Part shown: positions 21,635 through 30,948 of the stretch, piece after piece
How positions within the stretch are numbered: the first letter of the stretch is position 1
How the letters are laid out: each line of letters starts with the position of its first letter
Origin: Paenibacillus pasadenensis DSM 19293
GTDB lineage: Bacteria > Bacillota > Bacilli > Paenibacillales > Paenibacillaceae
DNA: 36,112 nucleotides
Direction: 5' to 3'
Assembly: GCF_000422485.1 (NCBI RefSeq)
Contig: NZ_KE383859.1
Span: 45,738-81,849 of the forward strand
Program-made: the position numbers and the translations under genes
Notes under the pieces: model-generated
Told to the model about the DNA's origin: nothing
The model's input: the letters and a program-made list of their open reading frames with translations, nothing else
Database searches by the model: none

Positions 21635-22063
21635 ATGGATCTTTCCGGACTCGATCTGGATACATGGAAAACGTTCTTCGAAGAAAACTGGCTCGTGCTG
21701 GCGGCGGGGCTTGTCGTGCTGCTGCTCGTCGTCGGCATCGTCAAGACGGTCGCCAAGTGGGCGCTGGCGGCGGTCATCGTGATCGGGCTCGTGCTGTACA
21801 GCGGCTACAACCTGCAGGATCTGCGCGATCTGGGGGACAAGGTGCGCGACCAGGCGGTGACGGCGATGGCCGGCGAGGCGGCGGAGGCCGTCTACAAGGA
21901 CAACGGTGACGGCACGTTCACGGTGACCACCCGCAATCTCGAGCTGACGGGCTCGAAGGGCGAGGACAAGGTCGACGTCTCGTTCAAAGGCGCGCCGCTC
22001 GGCAGCTGGAGCATCGACGGCACGATCCGCGCCCTGATCGACGGCGCGAAGCGCGGCGGCTAG
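21635..22063 (+). CDS. Membrane protein of unknown function, upstream partner of a transglutaminase-like protein
   Basis: A 142-residue protein with two close membrane segments (about 19-36 and 41-57), then a helical acidic linker (NLQDLRDLGDKVRDQAVTAM) and a beta-rich C-terminal part (NGDGTFTVTTRNLELTGSKG ... DVSFKGAPLGSWSIDGTIRALI). No known family is recognised. The gene is 51 bp upstream of the transglutaminase-like gene on the same strand and has a promoter ahead of it, so they probably form an operon and may act together at the membrane (inference). The ribosome site before 21635 (GGGGGC) is poor. Confidence 0.78.
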   Translation: MDLSGLDLDTWKTFFEENWLVLAAGLVVLLLVVGIVKTVAKWALAAVIVIGLVLYSGYNLQDLRDLGDKVRDQAVTAMAGEAAEAVYKDNGDGTFTVTTRNLELTGSKGEDKVDVSFKGAPLGSWSIDGTIRALIDGAKRGG

Positions 22064-22114
22064 AAGGAAGCCGCTGCGGATGCGGCTAGCGCCGCCGGAA
22101 GGGAGGAGAAGTCG

Positions 22115-23482
22115 ATGGAGGAGCCGGCATGGCTGCGCTCGCTGCTCGGGCTGGAGCCGGTCGCCCTGGCCGTGCTGCTGCTGATTGCCGTGTCGCTGCT
22201 GCAGGGCTTCCGCCGAGGAGCGGGGCGCTCCTCGCGGCGGCTGTTCTCGTTCGTTTGGGACGGGGTGCTGCTCGTCCTGTCGCTGCTCGGCGCGGCCAGG
22301 CTCGCGCAGCTGCTGTCCGCTCCCGCGGCCGACTGGCTGCGGAGCCGGGTGGCCGTGCCGGAGCGCGGCCTCGGCTCGTTCGAGCAGATCTGGTACACGT
22401 TCCTGACGAGCGTGCGCGATCTGCCGCTGCTGCGGCTCGGCGTGCTGTTCCTGCTCGCGTATGCGGCGCTGCGGCTGCTGCTGTCCGCGTTTACGCCGCT
22501 GGCCTGGAAGGGCTACGAGGCGCTGGCCCGTCCGCCGCGCAGCGACGACGAGGATGAGCTCGGACCGGAGCGGCATCATCGCGGCGAGCCGTACGCCGAG
22601 CATCGGCGTCGCGGGCGGGACGGCGGATACGGGCAGGATCGCTGGAGCGCTCATGACGAGCCGGATGGGACGTACGGGTACGATCCGGAGGAGCGGCATG
22701 CGGAGGAGGACGGACCGCGCCGCGGCGGTTCCTTCCGCAGTCCGCGCCCGTCGCGCCGCTCTCCGGGAGGAGGGCTGGCCAGCCGCGCGGCAGGCGCGCT
22801 GCTCGGCGGGCTGCATGGCATCGGCCGCTCGCTCGTGCTGCTGGCGGGGCTGTTCCTGTACGTCTCGCTGTTCCCGGCGGCGCCGCTGGCGGCAGGCATC
22901 GAGAGCTCGCCCGTCTACCGGCAGGCGGCCGACCGCCTGCTGCAGCCGCTTGCCGGCGATCTGCTGAAGGGCGGAGGTCCGGTCATTACCGAGGCGGTCG
23001 GCAGCGAGCTGCAGCAGGTCATGCAGCGCCGCTACGAGCTGATCGACGCCGACATTCCCGACGAGATCGCCGCGGCGGCGCTCCGGATTACGGCCGGCGC
23101 CGACGGCGACCGCGACAAGGCGCGGCGGCTCTATGACTGGCTCGGCAGCCGCATCGCCTACGATTGGGACAAGGCCGACGGTTATGTCGAGCGCGGCGTC
23201 TGGAAGGAGCAGAATCCGGAGGATACGTTCCGCACCCGCAAGGGTGTCTGCATCGACACGGCCCGGCTGTACGCCGTGATGGCGCGCTCGGTCGGACTGG
23301 AGGTCAAGGTCGTGACGGGCATGGGCGCCGACGGCCGCGGCGGCTTCGGCTCGCATGCCTGGAACGCGGTCCGGCTGGCGGACGAGGACGGCGGCTGGAT
23401 ACCGCTCGACGCGACGTGGGCGCGGACGGGTGACTGGTTCGACTCGCCGGATTTCGAAAAGACGCATGTCGCAAAAGCATGA
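22115..23482 (+). CDS. Membrane-anchored transglutaminase-like protein
   Basis: A 455-residue protein. Three membrane segments lie in the first 130 residues (about 16-34, 45-64, 108-127). They are followed by a very charged Arg/Glu/Asp/Gly-rich loop (about 140-225), a fourth membrane segment (about 243-268) and a C-terminal transglutaminase-like domain (about 330-445). The papain-like triad is visible: C379 in KGVCIDTAR, H414 in SHAWNAV and D432 in PLDATWA. With four membrane segments the catalytic domain would be on the same side as the N-terminus; the side itself is uncertain. Such domains act as proteases, cross-linkers or peptidases. GGGAGGAGA precedes the ATG. Substrate is unknown. Confidence 0.88.
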   Translation: MEEPAWLRSLLGLEPVALAVLLLIAVSLLQGFRRGAGRSSRRLFSFVWDGVLLVLSLLGAARLAQLLSAPAADWLRSRVAVPERGLGSFEQIWYTFLTSVRDLPLLRLGVLFLLAYAALRLLLSAFTPLAWKGYEALARPPRSDDEDELGPERHHRGEPYAEHRRRGRDGGYGQDRWSAHDEPDGTYGYDPEERHAEEDGPRRGGSFRSPRPSRRSPGGGLASRAAGALLGGLHGIGRSLVLLAGLFLYVSLFPAAPLAAGIESSPVYRQAADRLLQPLAGDLLKGGGPVITEAVGSELQQVMQRRYELIDADIPDEIAAAALRITAGADGDRDKARRLYDWLGSRIAYDWDKADGYVERGVWKEQNPEDTFRTRKGVCIDTARLYAVMARSVGLEVKVVTGMGADGRGGFGSHAWNAVRLADEDGGWIPLDATWARTGDWFDSPDFEKTHVAKA

Positions 23483-23524
23483 ACGCAGCCGGTCAAGCCG
23501 GCTGCGCAGCACGGCCGCAAGGCG

Positions 23525-23577
23525 CGCCGTCTCCGCGCGTTCCCGATTTCGGGAGCGCGCCGGGGCGGCGTTTTTTT
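23525..23577 (+). terminator. Terminator of the transglutaminase operon
   Basis: A long imperfect stem, inner GCGCGTTCCC with GGGAGCGCGC and outer CGCCG with CGGCG, is followed by seven T. A smaller GCAGCCGG/CCGGCTGC hairpin precedes it at about 23485-23505. Confidence 0.88.
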
Positions 23578-23619
23578 GCGTTCGACACGACCCGAAAATG
23601 TTAGTCCGGCAAAAATATG

Positions 23620-23649
23620 TTGCACAAGAGAAACAAAATTGTGTAGGAT
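23620..23649 (+). promoter_or_regulatory. Promoter candidate of the metal ABC importer operon
   Basis: TTGCAC (23620-23625), 18 bp and TAGGAT (23644-23649), about 85 bp before the first start codon, in a locally AT-rich stretch. I looked for MntR-, Fur- or Zur-type inverted repeats here and saw none that is clear. Confidence 0.5.
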
Positions 23650-23734
23650 GAACATATAGTCGCTCGGCCAACATGTCCTCGGGATAGGCAGGGAGCGGAA
23701 GAGGAAAAGGAAAAAGAGAGGGGAGACGCTAGCG

Positions 23735-24703
23735 ATGCAACGAAGCATGCAGAGGCTGATCGGCAGCATGGTCCTGCTCGGAACGATGCTGGCCGTCCAG
23801 GCTTGCGGCCAAGCCGGCGAAGCGGGAGGCAAGGAGGAAGGAGGCGCAGCGGCCGCGCTGGCCGTGACCGCCACGACCGGGATGATCGCGGACGCGGCCA
23901 AGGAAGTCGGAGGAGAGCGGGTGAGCGTGACGGCGCTGATGGGACCAGGCGTCGATCCCCATCTGTACAAAGCTTCGCACGGCGACATGGTGAAGCTCGA
24001 CGAAGCGGACGTCGTGCTTTACGGCGGGCTGCATCTGGAGGGCAAGATGACGGAGGTGCTGGAGAAGCTTGGCCGCTCCCGGCCCGTCGTCGCCGTCACG
24101 GACGGCATTCCCGAGGACCAGGTGCTCGAGAGCGAGCCGGGCTCGGGCTCGCCCGATCCGCATGTCTGGTTCGACGCCAGCCTGTGGAAGCATGCCGTGG
24201 AAAAGATCCGCGACACGCTGATCGAGCAGGACCCGGAGCATGAGGCGGGCTATCGCGAGCGTGCGGACGCCTACCTCTCGGAGCTCGAGGAGCTGCATGC
24301 CTATGCGCTGGAGCGGATCGGCTCCATCCCGGAGCAGCAGCGCGTGCTGGTCACCGCCCATGACGCCTTCGGCTACTTCGGCCGCGCTTACGGCCTGGAG
24401 GTGACCGGACTGCAAGGGATGAGCACCGCCTCCGAATACGGCTCCAAGGACGTCGCCGCCTTGCGCGATTTCCTCGTCGAGCGCGGCATCCCGGCCGTGT
24501 TCGTGGAGTCGAGCATCCCGCGCAAGTCGATCGAATCGGTCATCGAGGGAGCAGGACGCCTCGGCCATAAGGTCGTCATCGGCGGAGAGCTGTTCTCCGA
24601 CGCGATGGGCGAGGCGGGCACGCCGGAGGGAACGTATGTCGGCATGTTCCGGCACAACGTCGATACGATCGCGGACGCATTGAAAGGAGAGAGCGCATCA
24701 TGA
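23735..24703 (+). CDS. mntA: Metal ABC transporter substrate-binding lipoprotein (TroA/MntA type)
   Basis: A 322-residue cluster A-I solute-binding protein. The signal ends at a lipobox-like AVQAC (C24), so it is anchored outside by lipid. Metal ligands by family pattern are H76 (DPHLYK), H143 (DPHVWFD), H209 (TAHDAFGYF) and D289 (FSDAMG). Three His and one Asp resemble TroA and zinc binders, whereas many streptococcal manganese binders have Glu at the third site. It lacks the His-rich loop of Znu[17 protein letters not shown] and [18 protein letters not shown] are typical of the Bacillus MntA/TroA group. Manganese is the best guess; zinc cannot be excluded. It overlaps the ATPase gene by four bases (ATGA). 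Confidence 0.92.
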   Translation: MQRSMQRLIGSMVLLGTMLAVQACGQAGEAGGKEEGGAAAALAVTATTGMIADAAKEVGGERVSVTALMGPGVDPHLYKASHGDMVKLDEADVVLYGGLHLEGKMTEVLEKLGRSRPVVAVTDGIPEDQVLESEPGSGSPDPHVWFDASLWKHAVEKIRDTLIEQDPEHEAGYRERADAYLSELEELHAYALERIGSIPEQQRVLVTAHDAFGYFGRAYGLEVTGLQGMSTASEYGSKDVAALRDFLVERGIPAVFVESSIPRKSIESVIEGAGRLGHKVVIGGELFSDAMGEAGTPEGTYVGMFRHNVDTIADALKGESAS

Positions 24704-25620
24704 GCAGCAGCGAACGGAATGAAATCGGGCTCGAAGCCTCGCCGTCCGAGCAAGGCCAAGGAGCAGGCGCGCGGCCGGCCCGGCGGCAAGAGGGCGCGCC
24801 GCCGGTGCTGGAGGTGAGCGGCCTGAGCTCCGCCTACCGCAGCCAGGCCGTGCTGCGGGAGGTGAGCTTCGAGGCGCCGCAGGGCGAGCTGATCGCGATC
24901 GTCGGCCCGAACGGAGCCGGCAAGTCGACGCTCATCAAGACGATCCTCGGCCTGAACCCTTCGCTCGGCGGCAGCGTGCGGGCGTTCGGACGGCCGGTCG
25001 CCGAGGTGCGGGGACGCATCGGCTACGTGCCGCAGCGCGAGTCGGTCGACTGGGACTTCCCGACGCATGCGCTCGACGTCGTTATGATGGGCCGCTACGG
25101 CCGGCTCGGCTGGTTCCGGCGGCCGGGCCGCAAGGAGAAGGCGATCGCCATGGAATGCCTGAGAGGAGTCGGCATGGAGGCGTTCGCCGAGCGGCAGATC
25201 AGCCAGCTGTCCGGCGGCCAGCAGCAGCGGATCTTCCTGGCGCGGGCGCTGGCGCAGGAGGCGGACCTGTATTTCATGGATGAGCCGTTCGCCGGCGTCG
25301 ACGCCGCCACGGAGAAGGCGATCGTCGAGCTGCTGCGCCGCCTCCGCTCGGAGGGCAAGACGGTCATCGTCGTGCATCACGACCTGGCGACCGTGCCGGA
25401 CTACTTCGACAGCGTGCTGCTGCTCAACGTCTCGCTGCAGGCGTTCGGCCCGACGGCCGAGACGTTCACGCAGGAAAACCTGCAGCGGACGTACGGCGGG
25501 CGGATGGCGTTCGCCGCGGCGGCGGCATCTCCGTCCGCTGCCGAGTCCGGCTCAGCGGCGGCTGCGCCGCTCCGCGCGGCTGAGCCTGCCTCCGCATCGG
25601 CAAAGGGGGCAGAGGCATGA
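24700..25620 (+). CDS. mntB: Metal ABC transporter ATP-binding protein
   Basis: A 306-residue ATPase that drives metal import. All ABC motifs are present: Walker [10 protein letters not shown] (about 69-77), Q-loop [13 protein letters not shown], signature LSGGQQQR, Walker [13 protein letters not shown] and switch His VVHHD. The VDWDFP after the Q-loop is typical of manganese/zinc importers of the MntB/ZnuC group. Compared with the usual length of about 250 residues it has a 35-residue hydrophilic N-terminal extension and an Ala/Ser-rich tail of about 40 residues; neither has a known role. The gene overlaps its neighbours by four bases on both sides, so it is translationally coupled. Confidence 0.94.
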   Translation: MSSSERNEIGLEASPSEQGQGAGARPARRQEGAPPVLEVSGLSSAYRSQAVLREVSFEAPQGELIAIVGPNGAGKSTLIKTILGLNPSLGGSVRAFGRPVAEVRGRIGYVPQRESVDWDFPTHALDVVMMGRYGRLGWFRRPGRKEKAIAMECLRGVGMEAFAERQISQLSGGQQQRIFLARALAQEADLYFMDEPFAGVDAATEKAIVELLRRLRSEGKTVIVVHHDLATVPDYFDSVLLLNVSLQAFGPTAETFTQENLQRTYGGRMAFAAAAASPSAAESGSAAAAPLRAAEPASASAKGAEA

Positions 25621-26585
25621 ACGGCCTCTGGAATTCCTTTTCCGCGCTCGCCAGCGATCCGAACCTGCGCTGGATCGCGCTCGGCTGCATGCTGCTCGGC
25701 CTGAGCAGCGGCATGATCGGCTGCTTCGCCTACTTGCGCCGCCAGAGCCTCATGGGCGACACGATCGCGCATACGGCGCTGCCGGGCATCTGCGTCGCCT
25801 TCCTGCTGAGCGGCACGAAGTCGCTGCCGCTGTTCATGCTCGGCGCCGTCGCCGCCGGCATCGTCGGCACGCTCGCCATCCGGATCATTACGGCCCGCTC
25901 GCGGATCAAGCCGGACGCGGCGATGGGCATCGTGCTGTCTTCGTTTTTCGGCGTCGGCATCGTGCTGCTGACGATGATCCAGCATAGCGGCGACGGCAGC
26001 CAGAGCGGGCTCGACAAGTTCCTGTTCGGCCAGGCGGCCTCGATGATCGGCTCGGACGTGCAGCTCATGGCCGGCGTGAGCGTCGTGCTCGCGGCGGCAT
26101 GCACGCTGCTGTTCAAGGAATTCAAGCTGCTCTCGTTCGACCCGGCGTTCGCCAAGGGAGCGGGCTTCCCGGTGTCGGTGCTGGACTTCATCCTGCAGGC
26201 GCTGTTCGTCACGGCGGTCGTGGCGGGCATCCAAGCGGTCGGCGTCGTGCTCGTCGCCGCGCTGCTCATCACCCCGGCCGTCTCCGCCCGCTTCTGGACA
26301 GAGCGGCTCGGCCGCATGCTCGCGCTCTCCGGCCTGTTCGGCATGGTGAGCGGCCTGCTCGGCGCGTGGATCAGCTCCCAGGTGAGCCAGCTGCCGACAG
26401 GTCCGGTCAGCGTGCTGGCCGCGGCGGCGCTGTTCCTCGTCTCGGTCGTGTTCGGCACGAAGCGAGGGCTGCTGACGGCCCGTCTGACGCGCCGCGAGGC
26501 CCGCCGCCGGCTGCTGCTGCATGCGGCCGAGGCAGCCTCGTCCGCGTCGGCATCATCCTCGACATCGGCAAAGGAGGCCGGCTGA
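25617..26585 (+). CDS. mntC: Metal ABC transporter permease, first subunit
   Basis: A 322-residue ABC-3 family permease with about eight to nine membrane segments. The family motifs [15 protein letters not shown] near the N-terminus and [24 protein letters not shown] in the middle are clear. It should pair with the second permease to form the channel for manganese or zinc. The C-terminus extends into a cytoplasmic Arg-rich and then Ala/Ser-rich tail (about 285-322), similar in composition to the tail of the ATPase. It overlaps the ATPase gene by ATGA. Confidence 0.93.
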   Translation: MNGLWNSFSALASDPNLRWIALGCMLLGLSSGMIGCFAYLRRQSLMGDTIAHTALPGICVAFLLSGTKSLPLFMLGAVAAGIVGTLAIRIITARSRIKPDAAMGIVLSSFFGVGIVLLTMIQHSGDGSQSGLDKFLFGQAASMIGSDVQLMAGVSVVLAAACTLLFKEFKLLSFDPAFAKGAGFPVSVLDFILQALFVTAVVAGIQAVGVVLVAALLITPAVSARFWTERLGRMLALSGLFGMVSGLLGAWISSQVSQLPTGPVSVLAAAALFLVSVVFGTKRGLLTARLTRREARRRLLLHAAEAASSASASSSTSAKEAG

Positions 26586-26586
26586 C

Positions 26587-27471
26587 ATGAGCATGGACTT
26601 CTGGATTTTGCTGACCGGCTCGCTCGCCGCCGTCAGCTGCGCCATTCTCGGCTGCTTCCTCATCCTGCGCCGGATGGCGCTGATCGGCGACGCCATCAGC
26701 CACTCGGTGCTGCCCGGCATCGTCATCGCCTACATGGTCAGCGGCTCGCGCGGCTCGATCCTGATGCTCGTCGCGGCCGCGATCATGGGGCTGCTGTGCG
26801 TGTTCCTGATCCAATGGTTCAATCAGCGCGGCATCCAGAGCGACGCCTCCATCGGCGTCGTGTTCACGGCGCTGTTTGCGATCGGGGTCGTGCTCGTCAG
26901 CCTGAACGCGCGCCAGGTCGACCTCGATCTCGACTGCGTGCTGTACGGCGAGATCGCCTACGCCGCCTGGAACACGCTGCAGATCGGCGGCGTCGATCTC
27001 GGCCCGCGCTCGGTCTGGCTGCTCGGCGGCACGCTGCTGCTCGTGCTGGCCGTCATCGGCACGTTCTACAAGCAGTTCAAGCTATGCGCCTTCGACCCGA
27101 TGCTCGCTGCGGCTGTCGGCATCCCGGCGGCGCTGTTCCATTACCTGCTGATGGGACTCGTCTCCGTCGCCACGGTCAGCTCGTTCGAAAGCGTCGGCGC
27201 GATTCTCGTCGTCGGCCTGCTCGTCATCCCGCCGTCTGCGGCTTATCTGCTGACGGACCGGCTCGGCGTCATGATCGGCCTGAGCGCGCTTATCGGCGTC
27301 GCCTCGACGGTGCTCGGCTATGCGCTGGCCGTGCGGCTCGACGCCTCCATCGCCGGCTGCATCGTCGTCGCCGCGGCCGCGCTGTTCGCCGCGTCGTTCC
27401 TGCTCTCGCCGAAGCACGGCCTGCTGTCCGCCAAGCTGCGGCGCTCCCGCCTGAGCCGCCGCGCGGCATGA
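26587..27471 (+). CDS. mntD: Metal ABC transporter permease, second subunit
   Basis: A 294-residue ABC-3 family permease. Family motifs are RRMALIGDAISHSVLPGIVIAY-like in the N-terminal third and SFESVGAILVVGLLVIPPSAAYLL in the C-terminal half. Two permease genes in a row, after a binding protein and an ATPase, is the arrangement of mntABCD in B. subtilis and troABCD in Treponema. The ATG at 26587 follows AAAGGAGG nine bases upstream and is one base after the stop of the previous gene. A terminator follows at 27530. Confidence 0.93.
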   Translation: MSMDFWILLTGSLAAVSCAILGCFLILRRMALIGDAISHSVLPGIVIAYMVSGSRGSILMLVAAAIMGLLCVFLIQWFNQRGIQSDASIGVVFTALFAIGVVLVSLNARQVDLDLDCVLYGEIAYAAWNTLQIGGVDLGPRSVWLLGGTLLLVLAVIGTFYKQFKLCAFDPMLAAAVGIPAALFHYLLMGLVSVATVSSFESVGAILVVGLLVIPPSAAYLLTDRLGVMIGLSALIGVASTVLGYALAVRLDASIAGCIVVAAAALFAASFLLSPKHGLLSAKLRRSRLSRRAA

Positions 27472-27529
27472 CGGAAGGCGCCGTCGCCGATCAGGCATGT
27501 GGCGGCGGATGGCGGAATCCATTTCAACC

Positions 27530-27568
27530 GAACGCCGGACTTCCTCGCGGAGGCTCCGGCGTTCTTTT
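27530..27568 (+). terminator. Terminator of the metal ABC importer operon
   Basis: A 10-bp stem (GAACGCCGGA with TCCGGCGTTC) encloses an inner CCTC-GCG-GAGG hairpin and is followed by TTTT. Confidence 0.88.
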
Positions 27569-27636
27569 GACGAAAGAAGGAAAAACGCGAAAAAACGCGA
27601 AAATCTTCCCTAAAAATGAGGGATAGGGGAGAACTC

Positions 27637-28692
27637 ATGCAGCCAACCGTCAGCATCGTCATGCCCGCCTATAACCGCGCCCATGTCATTTCCCGGGCAA
27701 TCGGGTCGATCCGGGAGCAGAGCTTCCAGCACTGGGAGCTGATCGTCGCGGACGACCGCAGCACGGACGGCACGAAGGGCGTCGTCGAGGAGCTGGCCCG
27801 GCTCGATCCGCGCATCCGCTATGTCCGCAGCGAGCGGGCCAAAGGACCGGGAGGAGCGAGAAACTGCGGCCTGCTGGAGGCTCGGGGGGACTATGTGGCG
27901 TTTCTGGATTCCGACGACCGCTGGCTGCCGCGCCATCTGGAGGCGAGCCTGGACACGCTCCGGCGGACGGGGGCGGAGGTCGCCTTTGCCCTTTGGCTCG
28001 AGCGGCACGGTGACATCGAGACGAATACCTTCGACGGGGAGACGGAGCAGCGGCTGCTGCGGGAGATGGGCGAGCGGTTCGACCGCGACGGGACGGCGAT
28101 CGTGTTCGGAAAGGGGCTGTTCGAGCAGTTTCTGCGGATGCCCCGCAATTTCTTCCAGCTGAACACGATGGTGCTGCGGCGCGAGCTGCTGGACCAGGTC
28201 GGGCTGATCGGAGAAGAGCATCATCTGGGCGAGGACACGACCTTCCTCATGCGCTTCTTCGACCGCTTCCGCATCGCGCTGCAGCCCGAGCCGCATTCGG
28301 TCTATTACGAGTCGGACGACAGCCTCTACTTCTTCTGCGACCGCCGCCGCATCGATCCCGATGCGCTCGATGCCGAGCTGCTGAGCCGCTTCGAGGCGCT
28401 CGGCGAACGCTCCGTCGCCGTCCGCCGCCAGCTGCGGCTGCAGGTGGAGCGCTCGGACGCGATCGGCGAGTCGGCGAGAAGGCGCTGCCTGAGAGGCATC
28501 GACTACGGCATTGCCGGCAAATACTTCACGATGGCCTATCTGGCCAAGCGCGACCGGGCGAAAGCGCTGGCTTACTGCCGCCGCTCGCTCGCGGCCAAGC
28601 CGCATCTCTATGCGCTGCTGCTGGCGGCGCGCCTGCTGACGGGAAGAAGCGGCGGCAGCCGGATGCTGCGGCGCGCGCTGGATCTATGGTAA
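27637..28692 (+). CDS. Family 2 glycosyltransferase
   Basis: A 351-residue GT-A fold sugar transferase. The nucleotide-sugar binding start VSIVMPAYNRAHVISRAIGSI and DDRSTDGT (about 39-46), and the metal-binding DSDD (D91-D94) in YVAFLDSDDRWLPRHLEA, are clear. EDTTFLMRFF near residue 205 fits the ED acceptor/base motif. The C-terminal 100 residues are helical and basic, similar to tails of other Paenibacillus GT2 enzymes. Donor and acceptor are unknown; a wall or surface polysaccharide is likely (inference). Start 27637 follows AGGGGAG; an upstream ATG at 27616 is weaker. No other polysaccharide genes lie beside it. Confidence 0.93.
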   Translation: MQPTVSIVMPAYNRAHVISRAIGSIREQSFQHWELIVADDRSTDGTKGVVEELARLDPRIRYVRSERAKGPGGARNCGLLEARGDYVAFLDSDDRWLPRHLEASLDTLRRTGAEVAFALWLERHGDIETNTFDGETEQRLLREMGERFDRDGTAIVFGKGLFEQFLRMPRNFFQLNTMVLRRELLDQVGLIGEEHHLGEDTTFLMRFFDRFRIALQPEPHSVYYESDDSLYFFCDRRRIDPDALDAELLSRFEALGERSVAVRRQLRLQVERSDAIGESARRRCLRGIDYGIAGKYFTMAYLAKRDRAKALAYCRRSLAAKPHLYALLLAARLLTGRSGGSRMLRRALDLW

Positions 28693-28770
28693 GCGGCCGC
28701 GGGAGCGGACATGCCAAAATCGAACGAGGATTCGCCAAGATCGGATGGAGAATGGCCGGGCCGTACGTCC

Positions 28771-28844
28771 TATAATGAAGAGGCCGGCACGTTCAAACGG
28801 TTGACCCTCTTCGCCGAGCGTTTGCCTGCCCGCTGTGATAGAAT
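28771..28844 (+). promoter_or_regulatory. Two -10-like boxes before the HAD phosphatase gene
   Basis: TATAAT at 28771-28776 and an extended TGA-TAGAAT at 28836-28844. Neither has a consensus -35 at 16-18 bp; a TTGACC at 28801 is too far from the second. The second box is about 40 bp before the start codon. Confidence 0.35.
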
Positions 28845-28882
28845 GGCAGGGGAAACCATCTGGCAGGGAGGAACTTCGCACA

Positions 28883-29635
28883 ATGTACAAGCTGCTTGCC
28901 CTGGACATGGACGGAACGACTTTGACGGACACGCAGACGATCAGCGAGGAGAACGCGGAGTGGATCGGACGCGCCATGGAAGCCGGAATCACGGTCTGCT
29001 TCTCGACTGGCAGGGGCTTTCAGGGAGCGATTCCGTTCGCCGAGCAGCTCGGACTCGAGACGCCGCTCATCACGGTCAACGGCAGCGAGATCTGGAGCCG
29101 GCCGCATGTGCTGCACCGCCGGACGCTCATGGGAGCGCAGGAGATCCGCCGCCTGCACGAGCTGGCCGTCCGCCACGCGGAGCCTTGGTTCTGGGGCTAT
29201 GCCGTCGAAGGCGTGTTCAACAAGGAGAAGTGGATCGAGCCGGCGGACGGCTTTGACCGTCTTCACTGGATGAAGTTCGGGTATCATACGGAGAATGACG
29301 CGATCCGCGAGTCGATCCGTCAGGAAATCGAGAGCTGGGGCTCGCTGGAAATCACCAACTCCTCGCCGTGGAACCTCGAGCTCAATCCGCTCGGAGTGAA
29401 CAAGGCGTCGGCGCTGCGCGAGCTGTGCGGCCTGCTCGGCATCGCGATGGAGGAAGCGGTCGCCATCGGCGACAGCCTCAACGACATCGCCGCCATCCGC
29501 GAATGCGGCCTCGGCATCGCGATGGGCAACGCCCAGGACGAGGTCAAGGAAGCGGCCGACGCGGTCACGCTCGGCAACAACGAGCATGGCGTCGCCTATG
29601 CGATCCGAGAGCTCGTGCTGAAAGGGCGGGGATGA
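28883..29635 (+). CDS. HAD-superfamily phosphatase, Cof type
   Basis: A 250-residue cytoplasmic phosphatase of the Cof/YidA group (HAD subfamily IIB), which removes phosphate from sugar phosphates or cofactors such as FMN. Motif I is LALDMDGTTL (D8, D10), motif II is CFSTGR, the motif III Lys is in GVNKASALREL, and motif IV is IGDSLNDI. The family C-terminal GIAMGNAQDEVKEAADAVT is intact. A large C2 cap lies between motifs II and III (about 75-185). The start at 28883 follows GGGAGG. It overlaps the next gene by four bases (ATGA), so the two are coupled. Confidence 0.95.
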   Translation: MYKLLALDMDGTTLTDTQTISEENAEWIGRAMEAGITVCFSTGRGFQGAIPFAEQLGLETPLITVNGSEIWSRPHVLHRRTLMGAQEIRRLHELAVRHAEPWFWGYAVEGVFNKEKWIEPADGFDRLHWMKFGYHTENDAIRESIRQEIESWGSLEITNSSPWNLELNPLGVNKASALRELCGLLGIAMEEAVAIGDSLNDIAAIRECGLGIAMGNAQDEVKEAADAVTLGNNEHGVAYAIRELVLKGRG

Positions 29636-30126
29636 CGATGGCGCTCGACATCGTCGGCTGGGTGCTCGTCATCGCCCTGTTCGCGGTCGGCATGGCGGGA
29701 GCGGTCTATCCGATCCTGCCGGGCGCGCTGGCGATTTACGCCGCCTTTTTCGTCTACGGCTTCTTCATCGGCTTCGAGCCGTTCGGCTGGGTATTCTGGA
29801 CGCTGCAGACGATCATCGTCGCGGCGCTGTTCCTGGCCGATTATGCGGTCAACGCCTGGGGCGTCAAAAAATTCGGAGGCTCCCGCGCTTCCGTCATCGG
29901 CAGCACGATCGGCATCATCGCCGGACCGTTCGTCATTCCCGGCTTCGGCCTCCTGATCGGTCCGCTGGCCGGAGCGGTCATCGGCGAGCTGATCGCCGGC
30001 TCAAGCTTCGACAAGTCGCTCAAGGTCGGCTTCGGCGCGGTCGTCGGCCTGCTGTCGAGCACGCTCGTCAAGATCGCGCTGCAGCTTGCCATGATCGTGC
30101 TGTTCGTCATCTGGCTGCTGAATTAA
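29632..30126 (+). CDS. DUF456-family membrane protein
   Basis: A 164-residue membrane protein with four to five hydrophobic segments. The family blocks AVYPILPGALAIYAAFFVYG, VKKFGGSRASVIGSTIGIIAG and GLLIGPLAGAVIGELI are visible; the Gly-rich part resembles glycine-zipper membrane helices. B. subtilis YqgC belongs to this family. Function is unknown. The start at 29632 overlaps the HAD gene stop; an ATG at 29638 is an alternative. The ThuA-like gene follows 50 bp later, so the three genes may be cotranscribed. Confidence 0.9.
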   Translation: MTMALDIVGWVLVIALFAVGMAGAVYPILPGALAIYAAFFVYGFFIGFEPFGWVFWTLQTIIVAALFLADYAVNAWGVKKFGGSRASVIGSTIGIIAGPFVIPGFGLLIGPLAGAVIGELIAGSSFDKSLKVGFGAVVGLLSSTLVKIALQLAMIVLFVIWLLN

Positions 30127-30175
30127 CCATCCATTCAATCATCCAATCTGAAAGTCGAAAAGGAGATCCATTCCC

Positions 30176-30904
30176 ATGATCAAGCTTACGATCTGGAACG
30201 AATTCGTTCACGAGCAGGAACACGAAGAGGTGCGCAAGGTGTATCCGGACGGCATCCACAACACGCTGGCCAAAGGGCTGGCGGACGCCGAGCTGCAAAT
30301 CCGCACCGCGACGCTGCAGGAGCCGGAGCACGGCCTCAGCGAGAGCGTGCTGGCCGACACCGACGTGCTCGTCTGGTGGGGCCATATGGCGCATGACCGC
30401 GTCGACGACGCGATCGTCGAGCGCGTGCACAAGCGCGTCATGGAGGGGATGGGCCTGATCGTGCTGCACTCCGGCCACTTCTCCAAAATCTTCAAGAAGC
30501 TGATGGGCACCGGCTGCGACCTGAAATGGCGCGAAGCCGGCGAGCGCGAGCGCATCTGGGTCGTCAACCCGGCGCATCCGATCGCTTCCGGCCTGCCGGA
30601 GCAGTTCGTGCTGGAGCAGGAAGAGATGTACGGCGAGCATTTCGACATCCCGGCGCCGGACGAGCTCGTATTCGTCAGCTGGTTCGAGGGCGGCAACGTC
30701 TTCCGCAGCGGCTGCACGTTCCATCGCGGCCAAGGCAAGATCTTCTACTTCCGTCCCGGCCATGAGACGCATCCGACGTACTATGACGCCAACGTGCTCA
30801 AGGTCATCGGCAACTCGGTGCGCTGGGCCGCTCCGTCCAACGCCGCGACCCCGGTGCGCGGACATAGCGAGCCGGCTCTCGAGCCGATCAGCGCCAAAAA
30901 CTAA
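30176..30904 (+). CDS. ThuA-like (trehalose utilisation) domain protein
   Basis: A 242-residue soluble protein with a ThuA domain, a glutamine-amidotransferase-like fold. Recognisable parts are [88 protein letters not shown] and [15 protein letters not shown]. Rhizobial ThuA takes part in trehalose and related disaccharide catabolism, via 3-keto sugars in recent work. Here no sugar transporter or dehydrogenase genes are adjacent, so the substrate is open. AAGGAGAT precedes the ATG. A hairpin (30913-30941) and a terminator follow. Confidence 0.92.
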   Translation: MIKLTIWNEFVHEQEHEEVRKVYPDGIHNTLAKGLADAELQIRTATLQEPEHGLSESVLADTDVLVWWGHMAHDRVDDAIVERVHKRVMEGMGLIVLHSGHFSKIFKKLMGTGCDLKWREAGERERIWVVNPAHPIASGLPEQFVLEQEEMYGEHFDIPAPDELVFVSWFEGGNVFRSGCTFHRGQGKIFYFRPGHETHPTYYDANVLKVIGNSVRWAAPSNAATPVRGHSEPALEPISAKN

Positions 30905-30948
30905 ATCCTTATCTGCTGCGTCTAAAGCAAAAGCGCAGCAGGCATCCG

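Noticed and set aside
23581-23735. MntR or Zur box upstream of the metal importer
   Set aside because: I looked for an inverted repeat near the promoter and found only partial matches that I cannot support.
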